Below are positions 11,001 to 19,593 of a DNA stretch of 64,000 nucleotides, in pieces. Below the pieces are notes generated by a model. The model was given only the letters and a program-made list of their open reading frames with translations. It searched no databases and was not told where the DNA came from. Position 1 is the stretch's first letter; each line of letters begins with the position of its first letter. A program made the translations under genes and the position numbers. This DNA comes from an uncultured euryarchaeote (lineage in GTDB: Archaea > Thermoplasmatota > Poseidoniia > Poseidoniales > Poseidoniaceae). Location of the stretch: NCBI GenBank assembly GCA_937892945.1, contig CALBIL010000098.1:33996-97995 (forward strand). The letters run 5' to 3'.

Positions 11001-13327
11001 GTTGACCATGCACAGACTCCGATGTTTGTTGCAGCGTATACCGTGCCTCCTGACACAGCGAAATCAAAGTATTGTTGAGGGCGAGTGTTCCAGGAACTGC
11101 CGGTTTGGAATGATGTAGAACTTGAACCATCCCACTCAATTGCTCCGCCACTTGTTCCAATGTAGAGATTGCTTCCATCCGCTTCCAACGCGTAGATATT
11201 GTCGTTTGGAAGTACTTCAGTTGCTGAGCCTTGACCATTATTTCCAGCCTCGGTCAATGGGATCAATAATTCACCAGTGGACAAGTCCTTTCGAGCGACA
11301 CCATATCCTGGGATTCCGAAGTAAAGTATGTCTCCAGTGACGGCTACAGGCACATTATTTGCACCGTTCACGCCGGTAGAAATCCATGGGGTTAGCCATG
11401 AATCGTTTGACAGATCATAGCGAAGAACACCATTTCCATCAGTAGCCAAATGTACCGTATTGCTAAACAATGCAAGGTCTACTGCAGAAGCATCATATTG
11501 AGGTGCCACAGCAGAATTTACTCCAGTCAAGTCAATCAATACCATTTGGCCTTGCCCGGTAATTCCAACGGCAGTTGAACCATCAGAATCAACTCGAATA
11601 ATTTCATCGTTATTCAAATCCGTGTTCGAAGTATCCCATGTTTGCAGAAGCGTGCCGTTGCTGTGCATTTGATGCATTCCACTTTCTGAAGCGATGAATA
11701 CATGCGAGCCATCGTTCATCAAATGATTGACCGTCGTACCAAGATAGACAGGTTGGAGCCAGCGAGATGCTTGGGTATCGAAACGATTCATCCAATCATC
11801 AGCGGCAACAAAGACAACGCCATTCAATTCAGTGGCGTCTTGCATACTGGAAGAAGTTGGACCACTTCCAATCAGCACAGTTCCAGTTTGAAGCGGTGTT
11901 GAGCCGGGACTTAATTCAGCAAACGAGCCAAACCCGTTTCCAAGCAACAAGGTCTCGTTTGCTGGTGCACGTGAGCCAAGATTTGGCCATACGATAAGGT
12001 CTTGACCATCTCCAGTTAATCCAAACGCAGAAATCGCTTGTGAACTTGAAAATACACCGACAGTCGTATCGTATTCATGAAGAGTATCGCCACTTAGAAT
12101 AAACAAATCAGAGCCAGAGCGAGCCATTCCATTGATGGTATTACTCGTTAACCAATTTCCATCGTTCCAAGTCGAGAGCCAAAATCCTGAACTCCAATCG
12201 TACCGTGCTAATCCATTGGACGGTGAAGCAAGAAGTAACTGATTTCCTGAGACAATCATTTCCGTAATCTCATCGGAATGAAGGCTGTTAGCCGTCGACC
12301 AAGTCGATAAGGCACTGCCAGCAGTCAGGTCCCAGCGCACAACCCCTTCATCATCAAAAGAAATGTAGAGGATATTGTTGACTTCAAGCATATCCAATGC
12401 TACTCCTTGTGTTGTTTTGGTCATAGGGAACGACCAACTTACACCATCCCATTGAGCTATACCGTCCTGGTTGGCGGCGTAGACATATCCATTGGAGGCA
12501 ATCATGAATGTATCATAGGCTGCTCGCGACGGCCAAGGCAGTGGCGTCTGCTCACTCGTTTCATCAAGAGAAAAGGCATAAAATCTATTTTCAGTAAGAA
12601 CATGAAGTAGATTATTGGTTGTGTCTATTGCTAAATCATTAATCTCTGCATCAAACTCAAGCACATCGATGACAATTGGATCATTGGAATAATCTAATAT
12701 CAAGAGTGCATCTTCGATGGCGAGATACATGCGGCCATCATCAGGATGAATGGCTGATGCAGCAATTACGAGTTCCAAAGGAGCGAGTGCCACCATTGGG
12801 TCGACGGGTGAGAGTGCCTCAATGATTAATTCTGTGATTTCAGCATCGGAAGGAAGCGTCCATGTCGCACCCGAATCACTGTTTGGATTTAGGCGCCCCG
12901 AGTAAGGATTTGGGCCGGCGAAACTGTCTTGAGAGCCAAGCATTCCAAGTCCGCGCCAGTCGAGTAAATTAACTCCAATATCACTCGCTACAAGCATCGG
13001 TTCTTCGATCATCAAACCATCACTTCCATTGACTCGGATTTGGAATGAAACATTAGACAAGTCCGCACCTGGGGCGAATTCTAACGTCCATGAAGCACTG
13101 GCTTGCCCACCCGTAGTTGGATTCGCTCCAACCGCATCGAGCTGAACCCAGCCGGTATCATTACTCCCTTCTTGAGGCCAAATAGTGGCGATGGAAGTTT
13201 CATGAGCAGAAACACTAGAGATAGTAAGTAAAGGCGCAGCCGATGAAAGCAGCATTAACACGACCAAAAGAAGTGCTCTTTGAGCGTCGCGGGGTAGGGC
13301 CGCAGTGTTCGTCTTGAGGTTCATCAA
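5045..13327 (-). CDS. Giant secreted, membrane-anchored protein with multiple beta-propeller-type repeats and C-terminal Fn3-like repeats
   Basis: N-terminal signal peptide; repeated 'GGVxRYD...W' units; four blocks starting D[RTH]P[DN]DDG or PDDGGG; C-terminal TM (LLAAGLLLVSLLLLVAIV) plus short cytoplasmic tail. Confidence 0.85.
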   Translation of the reverse strand: MMNLKTNTAALPRDAQRALLLVVLMLLSSAAPLLTISSVSAHETSIATIWPQEGSNDTGWVQLDAVGANPTTGGQASASWTLEFAPGADLSNVSFQIRVNGSDGLMIEEPMLVASDIGVNLLDWRGLGMLGSQDSFAGPNPYSGRLNPNSDSGATWTLPSDAEITELIIEALSPVDPMVALAPLELVIAASAIHPDDGRMYLAIEDALLILDYSNDPIVIDVLEFDAEINDLAIDTTNNLLHVLTENRFYAFSLDETSEQTPLPWPSRAAYDTFMIASNGYVYAANQDGIAQWDGVSWSFPMTKTTQGVALDMLEVNNILYISFDDEGVVRWDLTAGSALSTWSTANSLHSDEITEMIVSGNQLLLASPSNGLARYDWSSGFWLSTWNDGNWLTSNTINGMARSGSDLFILSGDTLHEYDTTVGVFSSSQAISAFGLTGDGQDLIVWPNLGSRAPANETLLLGNGFGSFAELSPGSTPLQTGTVLIGSGPTSSSMQDATELNGVVFVAADDWMNRFDTQASRWLQPVYLGTTVNHLMNDGSHVFIASESGMHQMHSNGTLLQTWDTSNTDLNNDEIIRVDSDGSTAVGITGQGQMVLIDLTGVNSAVAPQYDASAVDLALFSNTVHLATDGNGVLRYDLSNDSWLTPWISTGVNGANNVPVAVTGDILYFGIPGYGVARKDLSTGELLIPLTEAGNNGQGSATEVLPNDNIYALEADGSNLYIGTSGGAIEWDGSSSTSFQTGSSWNTRPQQYFDFAVSGGTVYAATNIGVCAWSTSQISSTNPDCLNVQDGMPNWATYSVEADGYGYIFGGTTSGVGIITASPYEVIGEWEAGEQTQNAPVEVIDDIAYIGLDGIGVARYDIPNNAWLTLWTEDNVLDGGNEEVTGLVADVTPGQIWISGDDGFQLLNTTTGAEVYDIESGSSLFGDGAGTTGPAYDLIVDNGIMYYHTGEADVYRLDIVNYSRLSYLEAGAQVDENNGDAFGMNIIDGTLMVGIASNQWWNTDGSGGIAQWDIATGTWDQSILPIGQVDRVTAYESSTGNMWVSWGESNLELIAPNGTTMGTWDDDDFNFPIREILEFNGEVLFATEDGVARYNETSDQWLTMWEEGNGLPNNAGSRIYELWTDGTNLVVGGGDVSNFGQFQGGHVSHWDGTSWNEYTMGQSGTPGGYPLSMAECGGLLHVGIYANNGGVARFDMANDTFVGSFTRADLGIGQVSGVACDTTDTLYVAFYADEADIKKYGYSTAAWLTPITTVTNNLPSDRVWWDAIDYANGQLVLGHGIGLSGNNIIGGGYTIIATSGNTNAQANINGAGSSVTSFQWVNNQWLMGQAGGSSGFSKVETLSSLGQNTVATLPGLVSGQVTTMTGNSTHLWVTTAGTNQGFGQSSGAGMLQGERQTDGSILWQDGWTMAANSKAQDAELIGTDLYISSTPTGLYKLDTLTGIVTRLNGGLHNNHDGMVRVGTTLVLGLMGSGGSAPGVQLYDLQTGYGNGKLIGGLPSNSINGFAATTDVLYIATNGGIGRWNYAASDWMNPLTTSDGLPTNVVEDVLVEGNYLWMTTTAGLVRMNLTTNATTLYTSASGLMGTSTMSLTSYTPTGGETTLFIGHDGAGSERPAVTTIGLTSGTITGHEFDQLPSNNIDALASDYWGVHIATDIGPMTHWNSTSSFFENGIPSYQIFGWPVQKMVSDGEHLLVFGGNGVSVIEARTNSHQNLKMISMPLLTGGTISSDYIWLTTDGEGLYGYENNPQYTEIERVSVRYADPLNVGFNLATQDITDMTHPGMSIILADLNSTVALDSTQGVVGTNGILFQTVPLAFTSPVNNAATWAQSKSLKYNATIELNNNPDFETTMQLAVDNGIIVNGTQYMRMTLRSPSNGSIHVRLIYDYVRTETPISMTDIIDRPDDGGGALLANWSLVHDDNFARYLVYVNDGPVWTVDGGILTADDLAGRTIDKAVSLHSRLSSEVTTANGIPLVDGEQYYAVVVVEYDDGHLGTPSPIMGPASPTNEKPLSPLWADAGPHEGGADGDLEVEWARCTSLDLEGTMIYASTSSMTDVLGLIPAAEVDKTEGNTTVLSLDAGQPYWLALTCVDESGQEDVMDPTIIGPVVPTGGLNDNTAPPKMENVAAIDTPDDDGGRITVSWDVNPAEDCTFYAVFMRTWDDADAAIGNEGIANGFSQAKIIDDCSESSTTVTSMDGVALQDGQMYYVGVVAYDDWLNVDLVDVDLIQVTPLRNTAGSGTTPDRVGSVNAFDHPDDDGTAIDVIWSISDADDFSHYIVWAADQPISDLSVAWAGFGDDDGKCACLKINKQWIDEDYNPIELSISTALYGGDSILDATPQIIKPGVELFVVVTVHDLAGNVYLTDLPQATVIPINNIEDVTAPAPLETLELYDRPNDDGSALLLDFELSEASDVANYEIYAATWSFDAVGMGSTGPSTPVAVLSRLPELPLTINIVAGDTPVIAGQEIWAVVVVRDTAGNAQEINLASVSAQSIDDGVDDLGGYLDEIEDVVLSWNSETNILVEWTHSSDPSVRGYRIYISNSDFSSNSEADFVAEVKASNSFLITPNNYDPLLNTSAWYIAVTPFDDIFEREEVDAMMLDVFGKNNANNDGGEDAANENDFSSLLTTPNLLAAGLLLVSLLLLVAIVRSRGGRRSRDQTIELQEATWGIQDDDWGAVAAPAPPPMAGKPVPALDQNQGQDIYAAAQRIENQDLYGRSTYQAPQPVMQPAQNNALLNDLAGPTSPQLPQASIDTSFLDDLL

Positions 13328-13561
13328 AAACTATCGGGGTTTTAGGGTATTTGAACGCGCCCCTCGGTCGTGTGGAAAAATCTCATCAAACCGGCCAATT
13401 TCCCCTCCCATCCAGCATTCTACCGAACGAATATCAATTTCTCTCTCTGTTCGATAATATTCTCCGGAAACTGAATCAAAGTGAACAGATTGACTTCACA
13501 GCCTATCGCTTTCACGCAACACTCAAACCTAAGACCTGCTTGGTTGGATAAAGGTCCAACT

Positions 13562-15883
13562 ATGAATCTCGATAAAAAGGAGCGTTTACTCCGGAAAGAG
13601 GCGCTTGAATACCACGAAGCTGAACCGCGTGGTAAAATCAAGGTTGTACCTACAAAGCCACATTCCACCGCTCATGAACTTAGCCTTGCTTATTCGCCAG
13701 GTGTTGCTTACCCCTGCCTCGATATCGCAGAGCGCCCCGAAGACGCTTATCGCTACACTTCGAAAGGTAATTTAGTTGCCGTAATTTCAAATGGAACTGC
13801 AGTACTGGGACTGGGGAATATCGGTGCACTTGCGAGTAAACCGGTGATGGAAGGAAAAGGCCTCTTATTGAAGACGTTTGCAGATATCGACGTTTTTGAC
13901 ATCGAAGTTGATACCGAAGACCCCGAGTCCTTTATTGAAACAGTTGTTAATATTTCTAAAACCTTTGGAGGAATTAATCTTGAAGATATCAAAGCACCAG
14001 AATGTTTTGAAATTGAACGCCGTATTGCTGAAGCAACAGACATACCCGTCATGCACGATGACCAACACGGCACAGCAATCATTTCCGCAGCCGCTTTGTT
14101 GAATGCCGTTGAATTACAAGAAAAAAGTCTTGATTCGATTAAAGTTGTGGTTATTGGGGCGGGCGCTAGCGCCATAGCTTGCGCTAACCATTACATCGCC
14201 ATTGGCGTCACGCGTGAAAACATCTCCATGGTCGACAGCAAAGGCATCATTACCAAAGCCCGGCTTGAGGCAGGAGAACTGAATGAATACAAAGCACCGT
14301 TTGCACACGACCGAGAAGTAGGCGATTTAGCAGATGCTTTACGTGGCGCTGATGTCATGCTCGGCCTTTCTCGAGGTGGCCTTGTGAGCAAGGAGATGAT
14401 CGCCACAATGGCAGATAAACCAATCATTTTTGCACTTGCAAACCCGACTCCAGAAATCACTCCAGAGAAGATTTTGGAAGTCCGCACCGACGCTATAATC
14501 GCGACAGGCCGTTCCGATTACTCAAATCAAGTCAACAATGTACTCGGATTCCCTTACATTTTCCGCGGGGCTCTTGATGTGCGTGCCCGAGATATTACAC
14601 AAGGTATGAAAATGGCAGCAACCCATGCACTTGCAGAACTCGCAAAAGAACCTGTACCGGATTATATTTCAGCCGCTTATGACGGAGCAACAATGCAATA
14701 CGGCCCAGACTATATCATTCCAAAGCCGTTCGACCGCAGGGTCCTGATTTGGGAGGCTTCAGCAGTTGCTCAAGCAGCCGTTGAAGAGGGCGTAGCAGCC
14801 GTAAAGCCTGAGGATTTTTCAATTGTTGACTACCGTGAAGAATTGGAAGCCCGACTCGGTCTTTCCTATTCCATCATGCGGCACGTCATCAACCAAGTTC
14901 GTGGAAAAGGAAAAAGAATCGTGTTCCCTGAAGGCGATAATGAAAAGGTCTTGCGTGCAGCTGCTCAATTGGTTGAACAGAAGATTTGTTATCCAATTTT
15001 ATTAGGGCCGGTAAAACGTATCCAAAAGATGATGGACGAACTCGGATTGAATTTTGATTACGAAGTCTTCGACCCTCGTAAAGACAAGCGAAGAAAAGGG
15101 ATTTTTGCCGAAAGTATGATGGAAAACCGCGGTCGAAAAGGTATGACGTATGCTGATGCACACCGCTTACTCAAATCACGCCCATATTTTGCCAGCCAAA
15201 TGGTGATGAATGGAGATGCAGATGGATTTGTAGGAGGTGTCAGCCGAAATTACGATGATGTACTCCGCCCAACTCTCGAACTTATCGGAGCCGACGAAAA
15301 CGCACATTGTGTCGTCGGTTGCTACATGATGAATGTCAAAGGCCGAACCATCTTTTTGGCGGATGCAACGGTGAATGTTTATCCCGATAGTCGAACACTC
15401 GCTGAAATCGCCGTTCAGACCGCTAAAGTTGCTCGACGTTTCGGTGTCGCTCCAAGAGTTGCAATGTTATCGTTTTCAAATTTCGGTTCAAGTCGAGCTC
15501 AACGCTCAGAACGAATTGAAGACGCAATCCAATTTGCCCGCGAACTCGATCCTTCACTGGTCATCGACGGGCCAATGCAAGCAGATACTGCACTCAACAG
15601 CGCTGTACAAAATGAATACCCATTTATGGATTTCAAAGGCCCAGCCAATGTCCTGGTATTGCCAAATCTTGCTGCTGCCAACATTGCTTACAAACTCCTT
15701 GAGGAACTTGGTGATGCAGAGATGACTGGTCCTATTTTGGAAGGTATGGATAAACCTGTACAACTGGTTGCGCGACAAGATGGAGTCCGGCATATTGTCA
15801 ACATGGCAGCGATCTGTGCCGCTGATGCCATCCGTCAAGATTCGTTTTGGGAAACGTTAGTTACGCCTTCCAGTAATGACTGA
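13562..15883 (+). CDS. maeB: NADP-dependent malic enzyme fused to phosphotransacetylase-like domain (MaeB type)
   Basis: N-terminal malic enzyme motifs (SLAYSPGVAYPC, HDDQHGTAI, GAGASAIAC), C-terminal PTA-like domain; internal ATG at 13562 preferred over ORF-track start 13481. Confidence 0.88.
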   Translation: MNLDKKERLLRKEALEYHEAEPRGKIKVVPTKPHSTAHELSLAYSPGVAYPCLDIAERPEDAYRYTSKGNLVAVISNGTAVLGLGNIGALASKPVMEGKGLLLKTFADIDVFDIEVDTEDPESFIETVVNISKTFGGINLEDIKAPECFEIERRIAEATDIPVMHDDQHGTAIISAAALLNAVELQEKSLDSIKVVVIGAGASAIACANHYIAIGVTRENISMVDSKGIITKARLEAGELNEYKAPFAHDREVGDLADALRGADVMLGLSRGGLVSKEMIATMADKPIIFALANPTPEITPEKILEVRTDAIIATGRSDYSNQVNNVLGFPYIFRGALDVRARDITQGMKMAATHALAELAKEPVPDYISAAYDGATMQYGPDYIIPKPFDRRVLIWEASAVAQAAVEEGVAAVKPEDFSIVDYREELEARLGLSYSIMRHVINQVRGKGKRIVFPEGDNEKVLRAAAQLVEQKICYPILLGPVKRIQKMMDELGLNFDYEVFDPRKDKRRKGIFAESMMENRGRKGMTYADAHRLLKSRPYFASQMVMNGDADGFVGGVSRNYDDVLRPTLELIGADENAHCVVGCYMMNVKGRTIFLADATVNVYPDSRTLAEIAVQTAKVARRFGVAPRVAMLSFSNFGSSRAQRSERIEDAIQFARELDPSLVIDGPMQADTALNSAVQNEYPFMDFKGPANVLVLPNLAAANIAYKLLEELGDAEMTGPILEGMDKPVQLVARQDGVRHIVNMAAICAADAIRQDSFWETLVTPSSND

Positions 15884-16705
15884 GTTGTCCACTTCATCGA
15901 AGGATACGGTTGGTCGACGTGGCCGCCAAAAGGCACCCGTTACAAAACCTGCACACAGGCCTCCAAACAGTAAGTTGGCCCACCCACTGGTTGCATAACT
16001 CCCCATGCCCCTGGCAATTGGAATCGCAAAGGATGGAATCACGCCGAGGAGAAATGTCCAAAAGATTTCGCCACGGATATTTGCGGAAAGATCAGCGTTT
16101 ATTGGGACTCGAATTGCCTCTCCTTCACGTATTGGAGTGATGATGAGGCGTGCGACCATCCCACTTAATTCACGGTCCATTGGAGCACTTGAAAGCGCAG
16201 TGACTCCTTCTTGGTTGGGGTGAGTTTCGATCGCTGTTCGGTGATTCGCCATCGGCCCAATCCCCGTAAAATCTCGAGGGCGTCCATCCATCATTGCACC
16301 TCGGTAATTATCTGAAACACCATCAGCTAAGATTTCTATTTTTTTCGCTTCCAATTCTAACTGTATTTGCTCATGAGCATGGCGCCACTCACCTTCACTC
16401 GGACAACGTATTTCCCATGATTTCTTTGAATCAAGGCCATGTTCAGAAGATTCGAAATGTTTGGATAGTTCCATACAAATTTGCTTCAATCGTTCACCGC
16501 TCAATGTAACTTTAGTTTTATCAAGTTTGAGCAGTTCTTGCAATTGACTGTGAGATAATACAGATTTCATCACATAGATTTCAGGGCAGCGAACTTCATG
16601 ACGAGGCCGTTGGCTACCATACATCCATCCGCCTTTTTCAGTTCCAAGAAAAACGCTACCGGCTTGGACGGGAGTAAATTCAATACCTCGATATTGAATT
16701 GACAA
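15857..16705 (-). CDS. Diverged FGE/SUMF1-like domain protein with C-terminal transmembrane helices
   Basis: FTPVQAGSVFLGTEKG...PRHEVRCPEIYVMKSVLSHSQ and IRCPSEGEWRHA resemble FGE-sulfatase patterns; two C-terminal hydrophobic helices. Confidence 0.55.
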   Translation of the reverse strand: MSIQYRGIEFTPVQAGSVFLGTEKGGWMYGSQRPRHEVRCPEIYVMKSVLSHSQLQELLKLDKTKVTLSGERLKQICMELSKHFESSEHGLDSKKSWEIRCPSEGEWRHAHEQIQLELEAKKIEILADGVSDNYRGAMMDGRPRDFTGIGPMANHRTAIETHPNQEGVTALSSAPMDRELSGMVARLIITPIREGEAIRVPINADLSANIRGEIFWTFLLGVIPSFAIPIARGMGSYATSGWANLLFGGLCAGFVTGAFWRPRRPTVSFDEVDNSVITGRRN

Positions 16706-16714
16706 CTTACCACC

Positions 16715-17437
16715 TCATTGTATACTTGCTTCCATGCGACGATACCATGCCATGCCAGTGGCGTGGTCTTCAAGCAATGTGAATTGAGGGAAGGGTGAAA
16801 TCGAACGCATGTAGCCAAATACTGAAAAGTCGACAAGGTCCGGGCTCTTTCCCCCAAAGTAGGGATGCGTATTATGCGCTTCAGTAAATTCAGTCAAGAG
16901 GTCATGCCAAAGTTGCTTTGGTTTACGACCATCATTCTTAACCCTCTTTCGAGCAATGAAACCCCACATTATTGGGAACCCAGCCCACGCGTATAATCGC
17001 TTTGAAAAGAAACCAAACTTCTCAAGTTTTGAAATCTTTAATGTTGTTTTCAAAGCCGAACCTATGCTGCCGTAGAGGATTGGAATCGTGGCTTTGGACA
17101 TTTTGGTATCCGACCACTCAAGCCATTCATGTTGCCGTTCAGCATCGCCAAGAGCAGCCAACTTCCCATCATTATATGTGGAATCAATATGCTTCAGAAG
17201 TGGAGTGGAATCAACATGGTGTTCACCCTTTTCGTCAGTGAATACGGGTACTTTGCCCCAATTGTCAGCAAAACGAACTTCTTTCTTAATTTTCATGCCA
17301 TTGACACTCACATATTCAACGTCAAGTTTGAGATACTCAATCAATCCTCGAACCTTCCAACAGAATGGACAGGTGTAGAGCATATGGAGGGTAGGCGTTT
17401 GACCCATGGAGTAAGGGGGTTGCCGCTCCTTCTTCAA
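16715..17437 (-). CDS. Glutathione S-transferase-like protein with glutaredoxin-type N-terminal domain
   Basis: LHMLYTCPFCWKVRGLIEYLKLDVEYVSV...KVPVFTDEKG, C-terminal helical GST-like region. Confidence 0.8.
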   Translation of the reverse strand: MKKERQPPYSMGQTPTLHMLYTCPFCWKVRGLIEYLKLDVEYVSVNGMKIKKEVRFADNWGKVPVFTDEKGEHHVDSTPLLKHIDSTYNDGKLAALGDAERQHEWLEWSDTKMSKATIPILYGSIGSALKTTLKISKLEKFGFFSKRLYAWAGFPIMWGFIARKRVKNDGRKPKQLWHDLLTEFTEAHNTHPYFGGKSPDLVDFSVFGYMRSISPFPQFTLLEDHATGMAWYRRMEASIQ

Positions 17438-17769
17438 TCCTCGTCATCTGACTCCGGCTTCCAACCAGGCTTCCAAAATTCAAGATTATCAAGCCAAATT
17501 ACCCATTCGGCATCTTCACAGGTAAGTAAACGAAAAGCACGAGCATCCAATCCACTTCGATTGATATCGCTCAATATCCCGTCGCGAGCAGCATCGCTCC
17601 ATTCGACTTGCATCCTCCGAATTTCCCTTCGTGCTTCGGCAGGATTATCAAAATTCAATTCGCATACATCTCTCAGTTCAGAGATTAAAATACGGTTATC
17701 CTTCAGAAGAGGATCGTTGATTGTGGCGCGATATGTTTCCGACTTCTTCCCAAACGGCCACCAACCCAT
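17434..17769 (-). CDS. Hypothetical protein
   Basis: 4-nt overlap with downstream GST-like gene; conserved-looking ORF without recognised motif. Confidence 0.6.
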   Translation of the reverse strand: MGWWPFGKKSETYRATINDPLLKDNRILISELRDVCELNFDNPAEARREIRRMQVEWSDAARDGILSDINRSGLDARAFRLLTCEDAEWVIWLDNLEFWKPGWKPESDDED

Positions 17770-17853
17770 GGTCTTGATTCACTGGCCCTTACCTAAGACA
17801 TTTTGGACGTATGCGTATGAGGGCTTCATGAAGAAGGGCGCCTTGGCAAAACC

Positions 17854-18288
17854 ATGGCAAGAGTTACGGTTCATCTTCATGGCGTTCCAAAGGAGAAAGC
17901 AAATCGCGAACTCATTGAAATGTATTCGAAGCGGATTTCATCCCGTGGGATTCGCATTGAATACCACCCCGATAAAATGAGTGTTGAAGCCTACCAAAAT
18001 ATTCTTGCAAAAAGGAAAGGTACGGTCATCTATCTAGACGAAGGTGGTGAAACGCTTGACTCTCTTGAGTTTTCCAGCCGTGTACAAGAGTGGACCATTG
18101 CAGGAGATGAAACTCATTTGGCGATTGGACCTGCGCAAGGATGGCCTTCCACAAACATGCCCATTCATGCACCACGCCTTTCACTTTCAAAAATGACCTT
18201 TCCACACGAGCTTGCTAGCGTTCTCTTGGTCGAGCAATTATACCGTGCCACAGAGATTCTGCGTGGAAGCGCTTATCACAAGGCTTGA
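17854..18288 (+). CDS. RlmH-like SPOUT rRNA methyltransferase
   Basis: C-terminal LSLSKMTFPHELASVLLVEQLYRATEILRGSAYHKA closely matches the RlmH C-terminal signature. Confidence 0.85.
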   Translation: MARVTVHLHGVPKEKANRELIEMYSKRISSRGIRIEYHPDKMSVEAYQNILAKRKGTVIYLDEGGETLDSLEFSSRVQEWTIAGDETHLAIGPAQGWPSTNMPIHAPRLSLSKMTFPHELASVLLVEQLYRATEILRGSAYHKA

Positions 18289-18303
18289 GCAAAGTGTCAA
18301 AAA

Positions 18304-19107
18304 GTGCCGTTTTGTCGAACGATTTGGAGGGGGATTATGCTCGCATTTGAAACAGGCACCTTACAATGGATTTTGATCGGCTTTGAAGCAATCATTGGCC
18401 TTCTGTTATGCATTGGTTCGAAAAGCCAACCTTTCCCACGCCCCTCTCTGAGATTTGGTTTGTTCATTCTGGTCCTCACTTCGTTGATCGCTGTGGGTCA
18501 AATGGCACCAATACCTGTCACAGTAACTGGGCATCTTGTCATACTCACCGGAATTGGTTCGTTTGGTCTTCTTGCTGGGATTCATCATTTAATTCGCACT
18601 CGAAGAGAAGTCCTCATTGCTCCATTTTCAGGATTTTTCTTCTGCGTGGGTGTCGGCGGGTTAATGATTCAAACATGGAGCAGTTTGAATCAATTTGAAC
18701 AGTGGGCAGGATTCTTCTCTCTTGTCATGCTCGGTGGAGGGCAGACATGGTTGGTATTTCGCGGTCTCTTAATCGGCCGTCTACCTCTCGCTTGGAGTCA
18801 AGCGGGAATGGTTGCCCTACAACGTGGACAAATCAGCGGTGATAAGGGGGCAATTGCCTGTTTCGAAAAGGGCTGGGATGCTGAGGAAGAGCACTTGAAT
18901 CCAATGGCGTACCTTGCTCTTCATCGAATTCATTTGTTTATCGAAGACCAACACATGGCTGAAGAATGGTATGAATCACTTCTTGCAGTCGGTGGTGAAG
19001 AAGCCGTTGCCTTTGAATGGATTCAAGCGATTCATGATGCACTGGAGGACATTGACTCTTCGAAGGCGCTTCACCTTCCACCTCTCAACAAATTAGAGCA
19101 GGAATAG
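18304..19107 (+). CDS. Multi-TM membrane protein, hypothetical
   Basis: Four to five hydrophobic helices followed by a soluble helical (TPR-like) C-terminus. Confidence 0.6.
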   Translation: MPFCRTIWRGIMLAFETGTLQWILIGFEAIIGLLLCIGSKSQPFPRPSLRFGLFILVLTSLIAVGQMAPIPVTVTGHLVILTGIGSFGLLAGIHHLIRTRREVLIAPFSGFFFCVGVGGLMIQTWSSLNQFEQWAGFFSLVMLGGGQTWLVFRGLLIGRLPLAWSQAGMVALQRGQISGDKGAIACFEKGWDAEEEHLNPMAYLALHRIHLFIEDQHMAEEWYESLLAVGGEEAVAFEWIQAIHDALEDIDSSKALHLPPLNKLEQE

Positions 19108-19217
19108 CGATTATTCCGGAAAGAATACCTTTCCATCTGGAATATTCCGTACAAAGAGGTCTCTTCTCTGATACATGAAGGCAAAGGACTTAAGAGGTAT
19201 AAATACAATATATTACC

Positions 19218-19499
19218 ATGGAAAAAGTATCGAAGCCACAAGGAGAATGGACACGAAGCACCTTTTTTTGCTTGGCAATGATCGTTTGGTTCTGTTCAAG
19301 CCTTCTTTCTCAAGCAGCCTATGTTGCGTTTTACGGTGTGCCATATGATGCAATCGCTCTTCTCAAACAATTTGGGCCACTCTATTATGCAGTTATAATT
19401 GTAGAATTAATGATGTGGGTGGGAGTAGGGTCTGTTGTCTTTGTGAGGTTTGCAAAAAAACTTGCTCCAAAGTTTCAATCCCCTTTGCCTTTAGCGTGA
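19218..19499 (+). CDS. Small two-TM membrane protein, hypothetical
   Basis: Two hydrophobic segments; AT-rich TATA-like sequence just upstream. Confidence 0.5.
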   Translation: MEKVSKPQGEWTRSTFFCLAMIVWFCSSLLSQAAYVAFYGVPYDAIALLKQFGPLYYAVIIVELMMWVGVGSVVFVRFAKKLAPKFQSPLPLA

Positions 19500-19593
19500 C
19501 TGCAGGCGCCGATTTTTGCCAAACCCCTGAAAAACGGCTAAATTCATCGTTCCTCTCCGATGAGTTGAAGGTCCTTCAAGTTAAGGAACGTAT

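Noticed and set aside
17129-17980. 283-aa plus-strand ORF antisense to the GST-like gene and its neighbour
   Set aside because: Overlaps two well-supported genes on the opposite strand and RlmH; no recognisable domain; looks like codon-bias shadow.
19195-19217. TATA-like GGTATAAATACAATATATTACC before the small membrane ORF at 19218
   Set aside because: Only about 15 nt from the ATG, too close for a standard archaeal TATA-to-start spacing unless the true start is downstream; left unannotated.
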